Positions 18,129-28,761 of a stretch of 64,000 nt of DNA are shown here, one piece after another. The stretch is from an uncultured Bacteroidales bacterium (GTDB taxonomy: Bacteria; Bacteroidota; Bacteroidia; Bacteroidales; P3): the NCBI GenBank assembly GCA_905234665.1, contig CAJOIV010000001.1, forward strand, positions 31,150 through 95,149, given 5' to 3'. The first letter of the stretch is position 1; each line of letters begins with the position of its first letter. Below the pieces are notes generated by a model. The model searched no databases, was not told where the DNA came from, and was given only the letters and a program-made list of their open reading frames with translations. The position numbers were made by a program, and so were the translations under genes.

Positions 18129-19052
18129 ATGGACAAGAGAATTGCACTCGGACACCTGTCTGCCGCCGGGGCCTACTTCATCTTCGGCCTCAATGTGGTG
18201 ATGTGCCGCGATATCGCCAACAGCGGCGGCCTGCCCCCCATCGTGCTCTTTGCCATGCGCACCGCCGGCGCAGGGGTGCTGTTCTGGCTCCTCTCGCTCG
18301 TCACCCCGAATGAGAAGGTGCCGCCCCGCGACCTGCTGAAAATCGCAGGAGCCTCCATGCTGGGTGTTTTCCTTCCGCAATTGACCTTCTTAAATGCCAT
18401 CGCGCTGACCACTCCCGTCGACCTGACCGTCATCAACACCATCACCCCCATCCTCACCATGTTCGTGGCAGCCATCTTCCTGCGCGAACCCATCACCTGG
18501 AAGAAAGCCCTGGGCGTCGCCGTCAGTTTCGGCGGCATCGTGTGGCTTGTATTGCAGAGCGTCGCCTTGGGCGGCGGTCCCAGCGAGACACAACCGTTGG
18601 GACTGGTATTCTGTTTCAGCAACGCGACAGTCTTCGCCCTCTACCTGGGAATATGCCGCCCCATCATCGCGCGCTACTCGGTGGTGACACTGATGAAATG
18701 GATGTTCCTTGTGGCCTTCCTACTGTGCATTCCCTTCACCCTCCCGCAACTGGCCAACGTGCATCCCGAGGCGATGAACGCCCGGATATGGTGGGAGGTT
18801 GCCTTCGTCATCGTATTCTCCACCTTCGTGGCCTACTACCTCATCCCCTACGGGCAGAAACGCATCCGCCCTACACTGGTGAGCATGTATGGTTACCTGC
18901 AGCCCATCATCGCCATTGCCGCGGCCATCCTCACAGGCATGGACCGCCTGACCGGGACCAAACTGGCCGCCGCCCTGCTGGTTTTCGCTGGCGTGTATAT
19001 CGTCAACCAGAGCCGTTCCGCCCCACCGCCATCTGTGGGAAAAAGGACATAA
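18129..19052 (+). CDS. EamA/DMT-superfamily transporter
   Basis: ~10 TM segments, duplicated EamA pattern. Confidence 0.85.
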   Translation: MDKRIALGHLSAAGAYFIFGLNVVMCRDIANSGGLPPIVLFAMRTAGAGVLFWLLSLVTPNEKVPPRDLLKIAGASMLGVFLPQLTFLNAIALTTPVDLTVINTITPILTMFVAAIFLREPITWKKALGVAVSFGGIVWLVLQSVALGGGPSETQPLGLVFCFSNATVFALYLGICRPIIARYSVVTLMKWMFLVAFLLCIPFTLPQLANVHPEAMNARIWWEVAFVIVFSTFVAYYLIPYGQKRIRPTLVSMYGYLQPIIAIAAAILTGMDRLTGTKLAAALLVFAGVYIVNQSRSAPPPSVGKRT

Positions 19053-19090
19053 AAAGAGGGGACCCGGATAACCGAATCCCCTTCTCTCTG

Positions 19091-19164
19091 TCGGGGCGAA
19101 AAGACTCGAACTTTCGACCCCTTGCACCCCATGCAAGTGCGCTAGCCAACTGCGCCACGCCCCG
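19091..19164 (-). tRNA. tRNA-Pro(GGG)
   Basis: CGGGGCG..CTTGC ATGGGGT GCAAG..GAAAG TTCGAGT CTTTT..CGCCCCGA cloverleaf on minus strand; anticodon GGG. Confidence 0.92.
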
Positions 19165-19198
19165 AACTAAAAGGTGTTTTTCTCTCTGAAAACGGTTG

Positions 19199-19229
19199 CA
19201 AAAGTACTACTTTTTCTTGTACTGACAAA
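19199..19229 (-). promoter_or_regulatory. Promoter for tRNA-Pro
   Basis: Minus strand TTTG-N19-TACTTTTG (CAAAAGTA 19199-19206, CAAA 19226-19229). Confidence 0.75.
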
Positions 19230-19304
19230 ATTTTTTTCAAAAAAAATTTGCCCAACCCTCAATACCGATATTTCAATCCATTGTAGTTTAACTAACTACA
19301 GAAA

Positions 19305-20756
19305 CTATTCCGCATGGCGAAGGAGCACCGTCAATCTGTTTTGCCTGCTGGCCGACGGTGTGTTTTCCCCTGTTTCCGTGCCGTTATGAAAGAAAATCGG
19401 GGTACCTGTAGGTAGCTGAGACGACACGTATGTACGTAAAGAACTGATTCTTTGCTCCGTAAGCAGAATATTAAACGTCTGGTCGGTGGTCTGGTCGCAC
19501 TCAAGAGTGAAATGGGCCTCCACCTCCGGGTTGTCGCGCAGGAAGCTGATTACCGATGTCAAGGCCTCCATCCTGCGGGGTTCCAAGTCGGTTCCTGCAT
19601 TGGTGCCGAAGATGCTATCGTACGTCAAAGGTGTGCCGAGGGGCAGTGCTTCCAGCCGCACGTCGTAGCGCATCTCCGCAATCAAGGCGTTGTCATCCAC
19701 GCGAGCGGACGAGAAAACGTAACTCTTTTTGAAATAGTCGGGTTTCTCAATGCTCAGCCTGCCTTCCACATTAGGCTGTACGAAGAGGCCGTAGGTGCCG
19801 TCGGCACGGGTCTGTGCCGAGCCAATCTTGCGCCCCTCATGGGTCACCACCACATTGGCGCCCCCCAATGGAGTGCCATTGTGGTCTGTCACGGTGCCTT
19901 GCAGCATCATTCCATCGAGGCGGCCTTTGAAACGGAACAGCTCTTCATGTCCGTTGCGGGTGGAAATCCAGTAGCCGCAGCGGGCGGCGGTGTCGACCAC
20001 CATCTCCCAATCGTCGACCGAACTGTTAATAGGCTCGGGCAACCGCTGGACGATGTAGTTGTCGAAGATAATCATGTCGGAACTGGCGTTGGGCCGCACA
20101 TGGGTGGCACAGATGCTGTATCCGCGACCGTCGTTCAATCCGTCGGAGGCGAAGAGCAGATAGTCGTAATAGAATGTCGGATGGATTTCGTTGCCGGCAG
20201 TGTTGACTCGCACCCCCATGTTCACCGGGGTCTCCCATATTCTGCCGTTCCAGTGCGAACACCAGAGATCGTAGCCCCCGAGGGAGCCCTTGCCGCGTGA
20301 CGAGAATACCATGTAGTTTCCGTCGGCCGAGAAGGTGGGGTGGTTGATATCGTCCGTCCAACCCCGCGGGGTCACCCGCCGGTTCTTGCGGGCCAGCCAT
20401 CCTTTGTCCTTCACCCTTACAAACAACTGCGACCCTCCTTCGGCGGCGACACAAAAGTAGAGTCGTCCGTCGCGCGGGTTGCGTACCACATACTGCAACC
20501 CCTCGTGCATCCGTTTCAGCAGGGTGTCGGGCTCCATCGCCCACACGTAATCGCCCGACTGCACATCGGTCATCATCATGCCGGCGCTGCATCCATACAG
20601 GCGACCGTCGACCACCGAGAGGTTATAGAGTCCCCACGGAAGTTTCACGTTCTCCTGACATTCAATGGTCAGGAACGCCTCACCCTGGCCTCTCACTGGC
20701 CCGAGAGCCAAGAGGGCTACCGTCAGCAGAACAAACTTTCTCATGTAGGCACGCAT
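19305..20756 (-). CDS. Exported PD40/WD40-like beta-propeller protein with carboxypeptidase-regulatory-like domain and OmpA-like C-terminus
   Basis: HPTFSADGNYMVFSSRGKGSLGGYDLW; LQGTVTDHNGTPLGGANVVV; C-terminal LTEQRISSLRTYVSSQ. Confidence 0.65.
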   Translation of the reverse strand: MRAYMRKFVLLTVALLALGPVRGQGEAFLTIECQENVKLPWGLYNLSVVDGRLYGCSAGMMMTDVQSGDYVWAMEPDTLLKRMHEGLQYVVRNPRDGRLYFCVAAEGGSQLFVRVKDKGWLARKNRRVTPRGWTDDINHPTFSADGNYMVFSSRGKGSLGGYDLWCSHWNGRIWETPVNMGVRVNTAGNEIHPTFYYDYLLFASDGLNDGRGYSICATHVRPNASSDMIIFDNYIVQRLPEPINSSVDDWEMVVDTAARCGYWISTRNGHEELFRFKGRLDGMMLQGTVTDHNGTPLGGANVVVTHEGRKIGSAQTRADGTYGLFVQPNVEGRLSIEKPDYFKKSYVFSSARVDDNALIAEMRYDVRLEALPLGTPLTYDSIFGTNAGTDLEPRRMEALTSVISFLRDNPEVEAHFTLECDQTTDQTFNILLTEQRISSLRTYVSSQLPTGTPIFFHNGTETGENTPSASRQNRLTVLLRHAE

Positions 20757-20766
20757 TGTCTATGGG

Positions 20767-23256
20767 TTATTTCTCTGTGCCGAAGGCTATCGGAAGCGCC
20801 TCGCACATCTCTTCAATATAATGGAATGTCAGTCCCGCGAGGTATATCTGCGGAATCTCCTCAATATCGCGACGGTTCTCCTCGCAGAGGATGATATCGG
20901 TGATGTCGGCCCGCTTGGCAGCCAGAATCTTCTCTTTGATGCCGCCAACCGGCGTCACTGCCCCGCGAAGCGTGATTTCGCCCGTCATGGCCACCGAAGG
21001 CAGCACCGCGCGCTGCGTGAATGCCGACACCATGGCGACAAACATCGTGATACCCGCCGAAGGACCGTCCTTGGGTGTCGCCCCTTCGGGCACATGGATA
21101 TGGATATTGCTGTTCTCCAACTTCTCGCTATCCACGCCGAATTGTTCGGCGTTGGCCTTCAGGTATTCGAACGCCAACGTGGCCGACTCCTTCATCACAT
21201 CGCCCAGGTTGCCCGTCATCGAGAGGGTTCCCTTGCCTTTGCTGATGCTGGACTCGATAAAGAGGATTTCGCCCCCTACCTGCGTCCATGCCAGCCCGGT
21301 CACCACGCCCACCTTGGGCTGCTTGCCCCGACGTTCGCTGTTGTGGATGGGCAGACCGAGGATGTCCTTCAACTCGTCGGCCGAGATGTTTTTCGAGAAC
21401 TCTTTGCCCGAAGTCTTCTGGACGGCACGACGGCGTACAATCTTCGCGATGGTCTTCTCCAGCTGTCGCACGCCGCTCTCACGGGTGTATTTATTAATGA
21501 TTTCAGTCAGCACCTCGGGCGAGAACTTAATCCCGCTCTTGGCAAAACCGTGGTCGGCCAGCTGACGGGGAATCAAGTGCCGCTGGGCAATCTCAATTTT
21601 CTCTTCCAGTATATAGCCGCTGAGGTCTATCACCTCCATGCGGTCAAGCAACGCCGGCTGGATGGTGCTGAGCGTATTGGCCGTGGCGATGAAAAGCACC
21701 TTCGAGAGGTCGTAATCCAAATCCAGGTAGTTGTCGTGGAACGCGTTGTTCTGCTCCGGGTCCAGCACTTCCAACAGGGCCGACGTGGGGTCGCCGTTAT
21801 GGCTCATACCCTGCACCTTGTCGATCTCGTCCAGCACAAACACCGGATTGCTGACACCGGCTTTCTTGATATTCTGGATGATGCGACCCGGCATTGCACC
21901 GACATAAGTTTTGCGATGGCCGCGGATTTCGGCTTCGTCGTGCAGGCCACCCAAAGCCATCCGCACATATTTGCGGCGCATGGCCTTGGCTATGCTTTTA
22001 CCAAGCGAGGTCTTGCCTGTGCCCGGAGGTCCCACAAGACAGAGAATGGGGCTCTTCATATCGCCCTTCATGCTGAGGACGGCGATATATTCCACGATGC
22101 GCTCCTTCACCTTTTCCAGTCCATAGTGGTCTTTGTCTAGCACCTTCTGGGCATGGTCGGTGCGGAGGTCGTCTTTGCTGTACGACTCCCATGGCAGCTC
22201 CAGCAACAACTCGGCATAATTCAGTTCCACCGTATAGTCGGGGGTTTGCGGCTGGGAGCGGCGCAGCCGCTCGATGCTGTGTTCGAATGCCGCCGCCACC
22301 GTCTTGCTCCAGTGTTTCTTCTGTGCCCGCGCCATCAGACGCTCGATATCCTGGTCGGCAGGAGAGCCACCGAGTTCGTCCTGAATCACCCGCATCTGCT
22401 GATTGAGGTAGTACTCCCGCTGCTGGCGGTCTATCTCCTGACGGGTCTTGTCCTGCACGTCATCGCGAATGCGGAAATACTCCTGCTCGCCCTCGATATA
22501 TCCCATCAGCATCTCTGCCCGACGCTCATAGCCGAAACACTCCAGCATCTGCTGCTTGTCGGCCACCGACACATCCAACCGCGAGGCCACATAGTTGACC
22601 AATACGCGGTCCGACGTGATATTGCCGAGCGAACTGAGGATGTCGTTCTTGCTGATGCCGTGGCCACCTACCGATAATTTCTTCTGCTGCAGGTCGGCAA
22701 ACCGCTTGCGTATCTCCGACACCTGGCTATGGAACTGGCGTGGATGTTCAGGTTTGAAGTTCTCGTCAATCAGGGTGGCGTGGCCTGTATAGTAGGGCTG
22801 GGTGCGCACAATGTTGTCGAGACTGCACTTCATTGTGCTTTGCAGCACCGCCATGCTTCCCTGAAGGGGCAAATCGATTACCCGCAACACCCGCGCGACA
22901 ACACCGATTTTGTACAGGTCTTCCATCGTGGGCTCGTCGGTGTCGTTAATCTGCGACACCACTACAATGCGCATGTTCTTGCGTTCAGCCAGCCGCAGCA
23001 ACTGCAGCGACCGCTTGCGCGACACCCCGATGGGCATCACCACGCCGGGGAACATCACGTTGTCGCGGATGGGAAGTATGGGGAGCTCATCGGGCAGCAC
23101 ATCCTCATTCAGCAGAAATGCCTCGTCCTCCTTCGACACAACGGGGATTATCTCCGTCCTCGCCGCAAGGCCGTCGACATCGGTGCCGTCCAACGTCAGC
23201 TTATCTAGTTCGATATCCATTTTCAACAGTTCTTCAGGTGTAGAATATTTCTTCAT
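20767..23256 (-). CDS. lon: ATP-dependent protease Lon (LonA)
   Basis: GPPGTGKTSLGKSIAKAM; PEGATPKDGPSAGITM catalytic region. Confidence 0.98.
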   Translation of the reverse strand: MKKYSTPEELLKMDIELDKLTLDGTDVDGLAARTEIIPVVSKEDEAFLLNEDVLPDELPILPIRDNVMFPGVVMPIGVSRKRSLQLLRLAERKNMRIVVVSQINDTDEPTMEDLYKIGVVARVLRVIDLPLQGSMAVLQSTMKCSLDNIVRTQPYYTGHATLIDENFKPEHPRQFHSQVSEIRKRFADLQQKKLSVGGHGISKNDILSSLGNITSDRVLVNYVASRLDVSVADKQQMLECFGYERRAEMLMGYIEGEQEYFRIRDDVQDKTRQEIDRQQREYYLNQQMRVIQDELGGSPADQDIERLMARAQKKHWSKTVAAAFEHSIERLRRSQPQTPDYTVELNYAELLLELPWESYSKDDLRTDHAQKVLDKDHYGLEKVKERIVEYIAVLSMKGDMKSPILCLVGPPGTGKTSLGKSIAKAMRRKYVRMALGGLHDEAEIRGHRKTYVGAMPGRIIQNIKKAGVSNPVFVLDEIDKVQGMSHNGDPTSALLEVLDPEQNNAFHDNYLDLDYDLSKVLFIATANTLSTIQPALLDRMEVIDLSGYILEEKIEIAQRHLIPRQLADHGFAKSGIKFSPEVLTEIINKYTRESGVRQLEKTIAKIVRRRAVQKTSGKEFSKNISADELKDILGLPIHNSERRGKQPKVGVVTGLAWTQVGGEILFIESSISKGKGTLSMTGNLGDVMKESATLAFEYLKANAEQFGVDSEKLENSNIHIHVPEGATPKDGPSAGITMFVAMVSAFTQRAVLPSVAMTGEITLRGAVTPVGGIKEKILAAKRADITDIILCEENRRDIEEIPQIYLAGLTFHYIEEMCEALPIAFGTEK

Positions 23257-23383
23257 AATGCGGTTTACCTTGCCTCTGCGACGGGGCTCACAAGCCACGT
23301 CCACAGCTATAAGTATACGCAAAACCGCTTAAAAAGTTTCATTTGTCCTGCCGGACAGCCCCTTTTACGGGAAACAGCCCTCT

Positions 23384-23839
23384 CTAGGGCTCTTCGTCCT
23401 GCTTCTTTCGTTCGATGCGCTGCTCGATATTCTTCAGTATCCAGTTGACCGCCACGACCACCGCCACCGCAAGTGCTGCCTGACGCCACATGCCGTAGCC
23501 ACACAGGCATCCCACCGCGGCACTGCACCACAGGGTGGCTGCGCTATTGAGGCCATGGACGGTGAATCCATCCTTCATAATCACGCCGGCCCCCAGAAAA
23601 CCGATGCCGCACACCACCTGCGAAAGCACCCGCAGGTTGTCGTTGTTGACGGGTCCGCCCGTCTGCATGGCGCCCATGATAACGCTCTCTGAAATAAGGA
23701 TATACACGCACGCGCCCACGGACACGAGGGTGTTCACTGACAGCCCTGCACTGCGACGGCGCAGTTGCCGTTCTATGCCGATAATCAATCCGCACACCAA
23801 GGCGCAGAGCAACCGATTGATAAATACCTCCAGTGGCAT
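23384..23839 (-). CDS. MgtC/SapB family protein
   Basis: LIGIERQLRRRSAGLSVNTLVSVGACVYI; GIGFLGAGVIMKDGFTVHGLNSAATLW. Confidence 0.92.
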   Translation of the reverse strand: MPLEVFINRLLCALVCGLIIGIERQLRRRSAGLSVNTLVSVGACVYILISESVIMGAMQTGGPVNNDNLRVLSQVVCGIGFLGAGVIMKDGFTVHGLNSAATLWCSAAVGCLCGYGMWRQAALAVAVVVAVNWILKNIEQRIERKKQDEEP

Positions 23840-23874
23840 ACGTTCAACGCATTTTTGTTACACAATCACCCGTC

Positions 23875-24546
23875 TCAGTCATCCTGTCCCGCCACGACCA
23901 CCACAATCTCGCCTTTGACTTCCTTGGCGGCGAAGTGGGCGTGCACCTCCTCCAGCGTTCCGCGGGCGGTCTCGGCGTGCAGTTTGCTGATTTCGCGCGA
24001 CACGCTCACGTTTCGGTCACCGCCCAGCACCTCCTTCAACTCTTCCAGCAGTTTCACCAGCCGGAATGGCGACTCGTAAATCACCATCGTGCAGCTCTCG
24101 CCCGCCAGCTGCACAAGGGCTGTCTGACGGCCTTTCTTATGAGGCAGAAAGCCCAAGAACACAAACCTGTCGCATGGCAAGCCGCTATCCACCAGCGCCG
24201 GGACAAATGCCGTCGCCCCAGGAAGTGTCTCGACGGCGATGCCGTTGCGAACCGCCTCGCGCACCAGCAGGAAGCCCGGGTCACTGATGCCCGGTGTGCC
24301 CGCATCGGTCACCAGGGCGATATTCATGCCTCCCAACAATCGGTCAACAATCGACTGCAGGGTTTTGTGCTCGTTAAAGATATGATAGGGCTGCAGCGGT
24401 GTATCGATACCATAGTGTTGCATCACCACCCGCGATGTGCGGGTGTCCTCTGCCAACACTAAATCGACCCCCTTGAGGACCTCGACGGCACGATAGGTCA
24501 TGTCGCCGAGGTTCCCAACAGGCGTCGGTACTAAATAAAGTTTCAT
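23875..24546 (-). CDS. rsmI: 16S rRNA (cytidine(1402)-2'-O)-methyltransferase RsmI
   Basis: LYLVPTPVGNLGDMTYRAVEVLK..LAEDTRTSRVV. Confidence 0.96.
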   Translation of the reverse strand: MKLYLVPTPVGNLGDMTYRAVEVLKGVDLVLAEDTRTSRVVMQHYGIDTPLQPYHIFNEHKTLQSIVDRLLGGMNIALVTDAGTPGISDPGFLLVREAVRNGIAVETLPGATAFVPALVDSGLPCDRFVFLGFLPHKKGRQTALVQLAGESCTMVIYESPFRLVKLLEELKEVLGGDRNVSVSREISKLHAETARGTLEEVHAHFAAKEVKGEIVVVVAGQDD

Positions 24547-24629
24547 CGTTTTAGTTTTCAGTTTCTAGTTTAAGTTCTTGCTGCTGTTACCAACAACTGT
24601 AAACCAAAACCAAAAACTTACACACAAGA

Positions 24630-25370
24630 CTATTCCTCCTCGAAATCGTCGGGGATTTCCATATCATGATAAACGTTGGTCACGTCGTCGTCCTCTTCAA
24701 GGATTCCGATGACCTTCATGACCTTGCGGATAGTGTCCTCATCGACCTGACGGAGGGTGTTGGGGATGCGCTGCAACTCGGCGCTCTCGCATTCGATACC
24801 TTTCTGCTCGAGCATCTTCACCATGTTGCCGAAGTCCTCATAGGCGGTGTAAAGGGTCAGGTACTCGTCGTCGGCCTCCATCTCTTCGAGACCACCGTCG
24901 ATGAGTTCCATCTCCAGTTCCTCAATATCCATATCAGGTTTGCGGGGAACGACAAAGACACCCTTACGGTCGAAAAGGAAGCTGAGGCTACCGTTGGTTT
25001 CGAGGGTGCCGCCATTCTTGTTCATGATAGACTTGACGTTGGCAACCGTGCGGTTGTTGTTGTCGGAAAGGGCCTCGATGAAGAGGGCGATGCCGTGACT
25101 GACGTGGCACTCAAACGTGAGTTCCTGCATCTGGGCGGCATCCTTGTCGTTGGCCTTGTTGATAGAACGCTGCAAAGTATCCTTGGGCATATTGCATCCG
25201 CGGGCGTTCTGGACAAGCAGACGCAGACGGGGGTTGCTGTCGGGATCGGGGCCGCCTTCACGCACGGCGATGGTGACCTGTTTCAGAATATTGCTCCACT
25301 GTTTCGAGCGCTTGGCATCGGCTGCGCCTTTGGCTCTCTTAATCTTTGACCATTTGTTGTGTCCTGACAT
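24630..25370 (-). CDS. yebC: YebC/PmpR family translation/transcription factor
   Basis: MSGHNKWSKIKRAKGAADAKRSKQWSNILKQV. Confidence 0.95.
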   Translation of the reverse strand: MSGHNKWSKIKRAKGAADAKRSKQWSNILKQVTIAVREGGPDPDSNPRLRLLVQNARGCNMPKDTLQRSINKANDKDAAQMQELTFECHVSHGIALFIEALSDNNNRTVANVKSIMNKNGGTLETNGSLSFLFDRKGVFVVPRKPDMDIEELEMELIDGGLEEMEADDEYLTLYTAYEDFGNMVKMLEQKGIECESAELQRIPNTLRQVDEDTIRKVMKVIGILEEDDDVTNVYHDMEIPDDFEEE

Positions 25371-25411
25371 AAAATTAGATTTTTTATATTGTTAATATTA
25401 ATCAGCTTTGT

Positions 25412-26098
25412 CTAGTTCAGATAGAATTTCAGATAGGTGATGGGCTTCCTTTCGGCCAGGTACATCCGCTCATAGAATGTCTGCGTCATCTGTGCCTCAG
25501 CCAGACAAGGGATGTCTGGCCGACTGTCGGCTGGAGTGGCATAGAGGTCGGCCGTGGCATACTCGATGCGGTAGCCGCCGGCGGGTATCACCTCGTCACG
25601 GGTATACTCATGCAGTTCCTGCGAATCGGTCTTCAGATGCAGCGGGGCACCCTGGCACAAGAAGTGTTTGTAGCGGTTTAAGAAACGCTCGCAGGTAAGC
25701 CGTTTGAACTCTTTCTTCGGCTGCGGGTCGGGGAAGGTAATCCATATCTCAGACACCTCGTCGGGGGCGAAGAACTGCTCAATCAATTCGATGCGGGTTC
25801 GCACAAACGCCACATTACCCATCTTCTCCTCCACACCGGTTTTGGCGCCACGCCACAACCGCGCCCCTTTGATGTCGATGCCGACATAGTTGCGGTCGGG
25901 GTGGATGCGCGCCAAGGCGATGGTATAATCGCCCTTTCCGCACCCCAGTTCCAACGTCACCGGGTTGTCGTTGCCGAAATAGTCGCGCCAATGGCCACGC
26001 AAAGCAAACCCCTCATGCTGCAGCATCTCATACGACACCTGAAACAGGTTGGGGAAGGTGAGGTTCTCCGCGAAGCGTTCTAACTTATGGTGACCCAT
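25412..26098 (-). CDS. trmB: tRNA (guanine(46)-N7)-methyltransferase TrmB
   Basis: LELGCGKGDYTIALA..NYVGIDIKGARLWRGAK..WITFPDPQPKKEFKRLT. Confidence 0.95.
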   Translation of the reverse strand: MGHHKLERFAENLTFPNLFQVSYEMLQHEGFALRGHWRDYFGNDNPVTLELGCGKGDYTIALARIHPDRNYVGIDIKGARLWRGAKTGVEEKMGNVAFVRTRIELIEQFFAPDEVSEIWITFPDPQPKKEFKRLTCERFLNRYKHFLCQGAPLHLKTDSQELHEYTRDEVIPAGGYRIEYATADLYATPADSRPDIPCLAEAQMTQTFYERMYLAERKPITYLKFYLN

Positions 26099-26114
26099 CG
26101 GCGTGCGGCAAGTA

Positions 26115-27965
26115 TCATTCGTTCCAGTTCTTAATCGAGATGTCGCCCTTGTACCAACTCTTGATATGGCTGTACAACGCCTCGGCGGCAGTCTGCGAGG
26201 AAGCGGAGCCCATACTGACATAGTAGAGACCGCTGCGATTGATGATATAAGCATCGCAGCCCAGGCTCTTCAGCTGGTTGGTCATCTTGTCGGCATGGCT
26301 CTTCTGTGTGCAGAAACCGGCAATGATGTCGAAGCCCTGCTTGCTGGCCTTGAACGTGGGAGCCGGCGGCACATTCTCAACATATTCCGCGTTCTTGGCT
26401 GCGTTATTGGCGGCAGCGCCATTGCCAGCGGCAGCACCGGCACGGGTACCGTCGGGATGCAGACCCATCTCGCTGATAAGGGCATCCAAGAACTGGTCAA
26501 GCCGCTCGGCATCCATCAGCTCGCCTTGCACACGGCAGCGGGCACGATAAGCACCCGCCTGCTGCAATTCGCCATAGCAGAAGTTGAAATAGTAGTCGTT
26601 GAACGGGAAGAGACGCTGCACGGCGAAACGGTCGTCGGTCATCAGCTCGTGCAGGCGCTGGTTGGCATACTCGTCAATACGCTCCATCACCACGGCACGG
26701 GCATTGAGGTAGTGGCGGTCGGACAGATAAGCACGGATGTACTCGTCCATGAAAGCGTCCACCTTCATACGGCTGTCGTCGATTAACGCCTCGTCGTAGG
26801 CCACAGTCCCCAAATCGCGCGAGAAGCGGCTGTAGGGCGGCAGTTCTATATGTTGCGCGTTGTTTGTACCTTGGGTTTCGGGCACATAGCCACGGTAGAA
26901 CCTGTACCCTGCAACGCCTGCGCCGAACAGTACCAGTGCAATGATGGCCACCCACACAATGGCACGCCCCTTGTGACGGTCCGGATCGGCAGGTTTGGCT
27001 TCTTTGCGGGCCGCTTTCTCGGCCTTCTTGGCGGCCTTCAGGGCCTCGCGAGCCTCCTTGGCGGCGGCCTTCTCGGCAGCTCTCACTGCCTTGGCCGACT
27101 CTCTCTTCGCCTGTTGGCTGGTCTTCTCCACCGACTTGGCGGCAGCGATACGCTCTTTCTCAGCCTTGGCAGCCTCCTTGGCGGCTTGTTTCTCGGCATT
27201 GCGTTGCTGTTTCTCCAATTCCTTGGCCTCCTTGGCGGCCATTTTCTCAGCCTCGGCCAATGCCTTGGCGGCTTCCTTCTCGGCCTTGGCAGCCTCCTTG
27301 GCGGCCTGACGGGATGACTTCCCCTTGTCGGCCGACGAAGGCATATTCTCCAGCTGTTTCTTTATCTCGCTGAGGTCGGCGGCAGAAGCCGTCGCAGCGG
27401 CAGCCGTTGCAGCCACAGCGGCCGCGGTCTCAACCTCTGGTTCAGGCTCGGCGGCCATGGGTTCTGGGGCTGTCTCGACAGGGGCCTCTGCCGGGGTGGC
27501 AGGCTGCGGGGCGTCGAAAGCGGCAAAGGGGTCGGGGGCCTCTTTGGGAGTATAGGTAGCCACATGTTCCAGCGGCTGCTCATGCTTTTTGCCGGCGTCA
27601 AGGTCAAGACCCTCGATGGCCTCGAAGACCACCTTCCCGCCTTGCTGGCGCAGGGTGCCGAGACCGGGGAATTCGTGTCCGGCGGTATCTTTCTTCAACT
27701 TCTCGTCCAATGCGGCCACGAAATTGCCCCACATCTGTTCGGCGATGTCAATAGTGACACACTCCTTGTCGGCGATATGGCGGACAATGGCCTTGTTGCC
27801 CGACATAGTGGCGGTGAGAGCCACTGTGCGGCGTGCGGGGTAGTAGGTGCCGGTGGCGGCATCGTGATGCGCACTCACATTGCTGCCGGTCAGCGTACCC
27901 ATGCCCGGAAACTCTACCACATTGCCCTGCTGGACGAATTCTACGATAAGTTCTGTTATATTCAT
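26115..27965 (-). CDS. HU-CCDC81/SPOR-domain cell envelope protein with Ala/Lys-rich linker
   Basis: N-terminal MNITELIVEFVQQGNVVEFPGMGTL; TolA-like AKEAAKAEKEAAKALAEAEKMAAKEAKE; C-terminal SPOR-like GFDIIAGFCTQKSHADKMTNQLKSLGCDAYIINRSGLYYVSMG. Confidence 0.8.
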   Translation of the reverse strand: MNITELIVEFVQQGNVVEFPGMGTLTGSNVSAHHDAATGTYYPARRTVALTATMSGNKAIVRHIADKECVTIDIAEQMWGNFVAALDEKLKKDTAGHEFPGLGTLRQQGGKVVFEAIEGLDLDAGKKHEQPLEHVATYTPKEAPDPFAAFDAPQPATPAEAPVETAPEPMAAEPEPEVETAAAVAATAAAATASAADLSEIKKQLENMPSSADKGKSSRQAAKEAAKAEKEAAKALAEAEKMAAKEAKELEKQQRNAEKQAAKEAAKAEKERIAAAKSVEKTSQQAKRESAKAVRAAEKAAAKEAREALKAAKKAEKAARKEAKPADPDRHKGRAIVWVAIIALVLFGAGVAGYRFYRGYVPETQGTNNAQHIELPPYSRFSRDLGTVAYDEALIDDSRMKVDAFMDEYIRAYLSDRHYLNARAVVMERIDEYANQRLHELMTDDRFAVQRLFPFNDYYFNFCYGELQQAGAYRARCRVQGELMDAERLDQFLDALISEMGLHPDGTRAGAAAGNGAAANNAAKNAEYVENVPPAPTFKASKQGFDIIAGFCTQKSHADKMTNQLKSLGCDAYIINRSGLYYVSMGSASSQTAAEALYSHIKSWYKGDISIKNWNE

Positions 27966-27986
27966 AATCTTGGTTGTTTTTTCTTG

Positions 27987-28760
27987 TTACATTGTCACTG
28001 TGTCGGTTGCGGAACCGATATATTTTGCGGCCTCCTCCAGGTCGGCGGGGGTGTCGATACCGATATTGGCGGCATCGGTCTCGCTGACGCGGATTGTATA
28101 GCCGTGTTCAAGCCATCGTAATTGTTCCAGGGATTCGCTGCATTCCAGTGCCGACGGGACCAGCCGTGTCACCTCATGCAACGTGGCGGAACGGAAGGCA
28201 TATATGCCTACATGCTTGTAATATCGCTGATGATCCAACCACTGCTCGGGAGCCACTCCACGCAGATAGGGCAGCGGCTGACGGCTGAAGTATACCGCCT
28301 TCCCCTCGGGGGTGCAGATAACCTTCACGTTGTTGGGCGATACCAGTTCGTCATAGCTGTGGATTTCTGTCTTGAGGGTGGCAATCTGCGTGTCTGCATC
28401 GGCGAAGCAGTCCACCAGGGCGGACAGTTGCCCTGCACGGACAAAAGGCTCGTCGCCCTGCACATTGATCACGACATCGTACCGACGGTCCTGCGACTCG
28501 CAGGCTGCAAGCACCTCGCCACAGCGGTCGGTGCCGCTGCGATGGGTGGCGAGAGTCATCGCCGCACGGCCGCCAAAGGCTTGCACAGCCTCCATGATAC
28601 GGCAATCGTCGGTGGCCACCACCGTGTGGTCCTCGCCGACATAGGCCGACACGCGCTCCCACACCCATTGCACGACAGGCTTCCCTGCCAGCAAAGCCAG
28701 CGGCTTGCCGGGGAATCGCGTGGAGGCGTAACGGGCGGGTATGACGGCTAGGAGATTCAT
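27987..28760 (-). CDS. kdsB: 3-deoxy-manno-octulosonate cytidylyltransferase
   Basis: MNLLAVIPARYASTRFPGKPLALLAGKPVVQW; HRSGTDRCGEV; VINVQGDEPF. Confidence 0.96.
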   Translation of the reverse strand: MNLLAVIPARYASTRFPGKPLALLAGKPVVQWVWERVSAYVGEDHTVVATDDCRIMEAVQAFGGRAAMTLATHRSGTDRCGEVLAACESQDRRYDVVINVQGDEPFVRAGQLSALVDCFADADTQIATLKTEIHSYDELVSPNNVKVICTPEGKAVYFSRQPLPYLRGVAPEQWLDHQRYYKHVGIYAFRSATLHEVTRLVPSALECSESLEQLRWLEHGYTIRVSETDAANIGIDTPADLEEAAKYIGSATDTVTM

Positions 28761-28761
28761 C

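Noticed and set aside
26995-27320. Ala/Lys-rich region in the HU/SPOR protein considered as a novel repeat array
   Set aside because: TolA-like low-complexity coiled-coil linker is common in envelope proteins; not separately remarkable.
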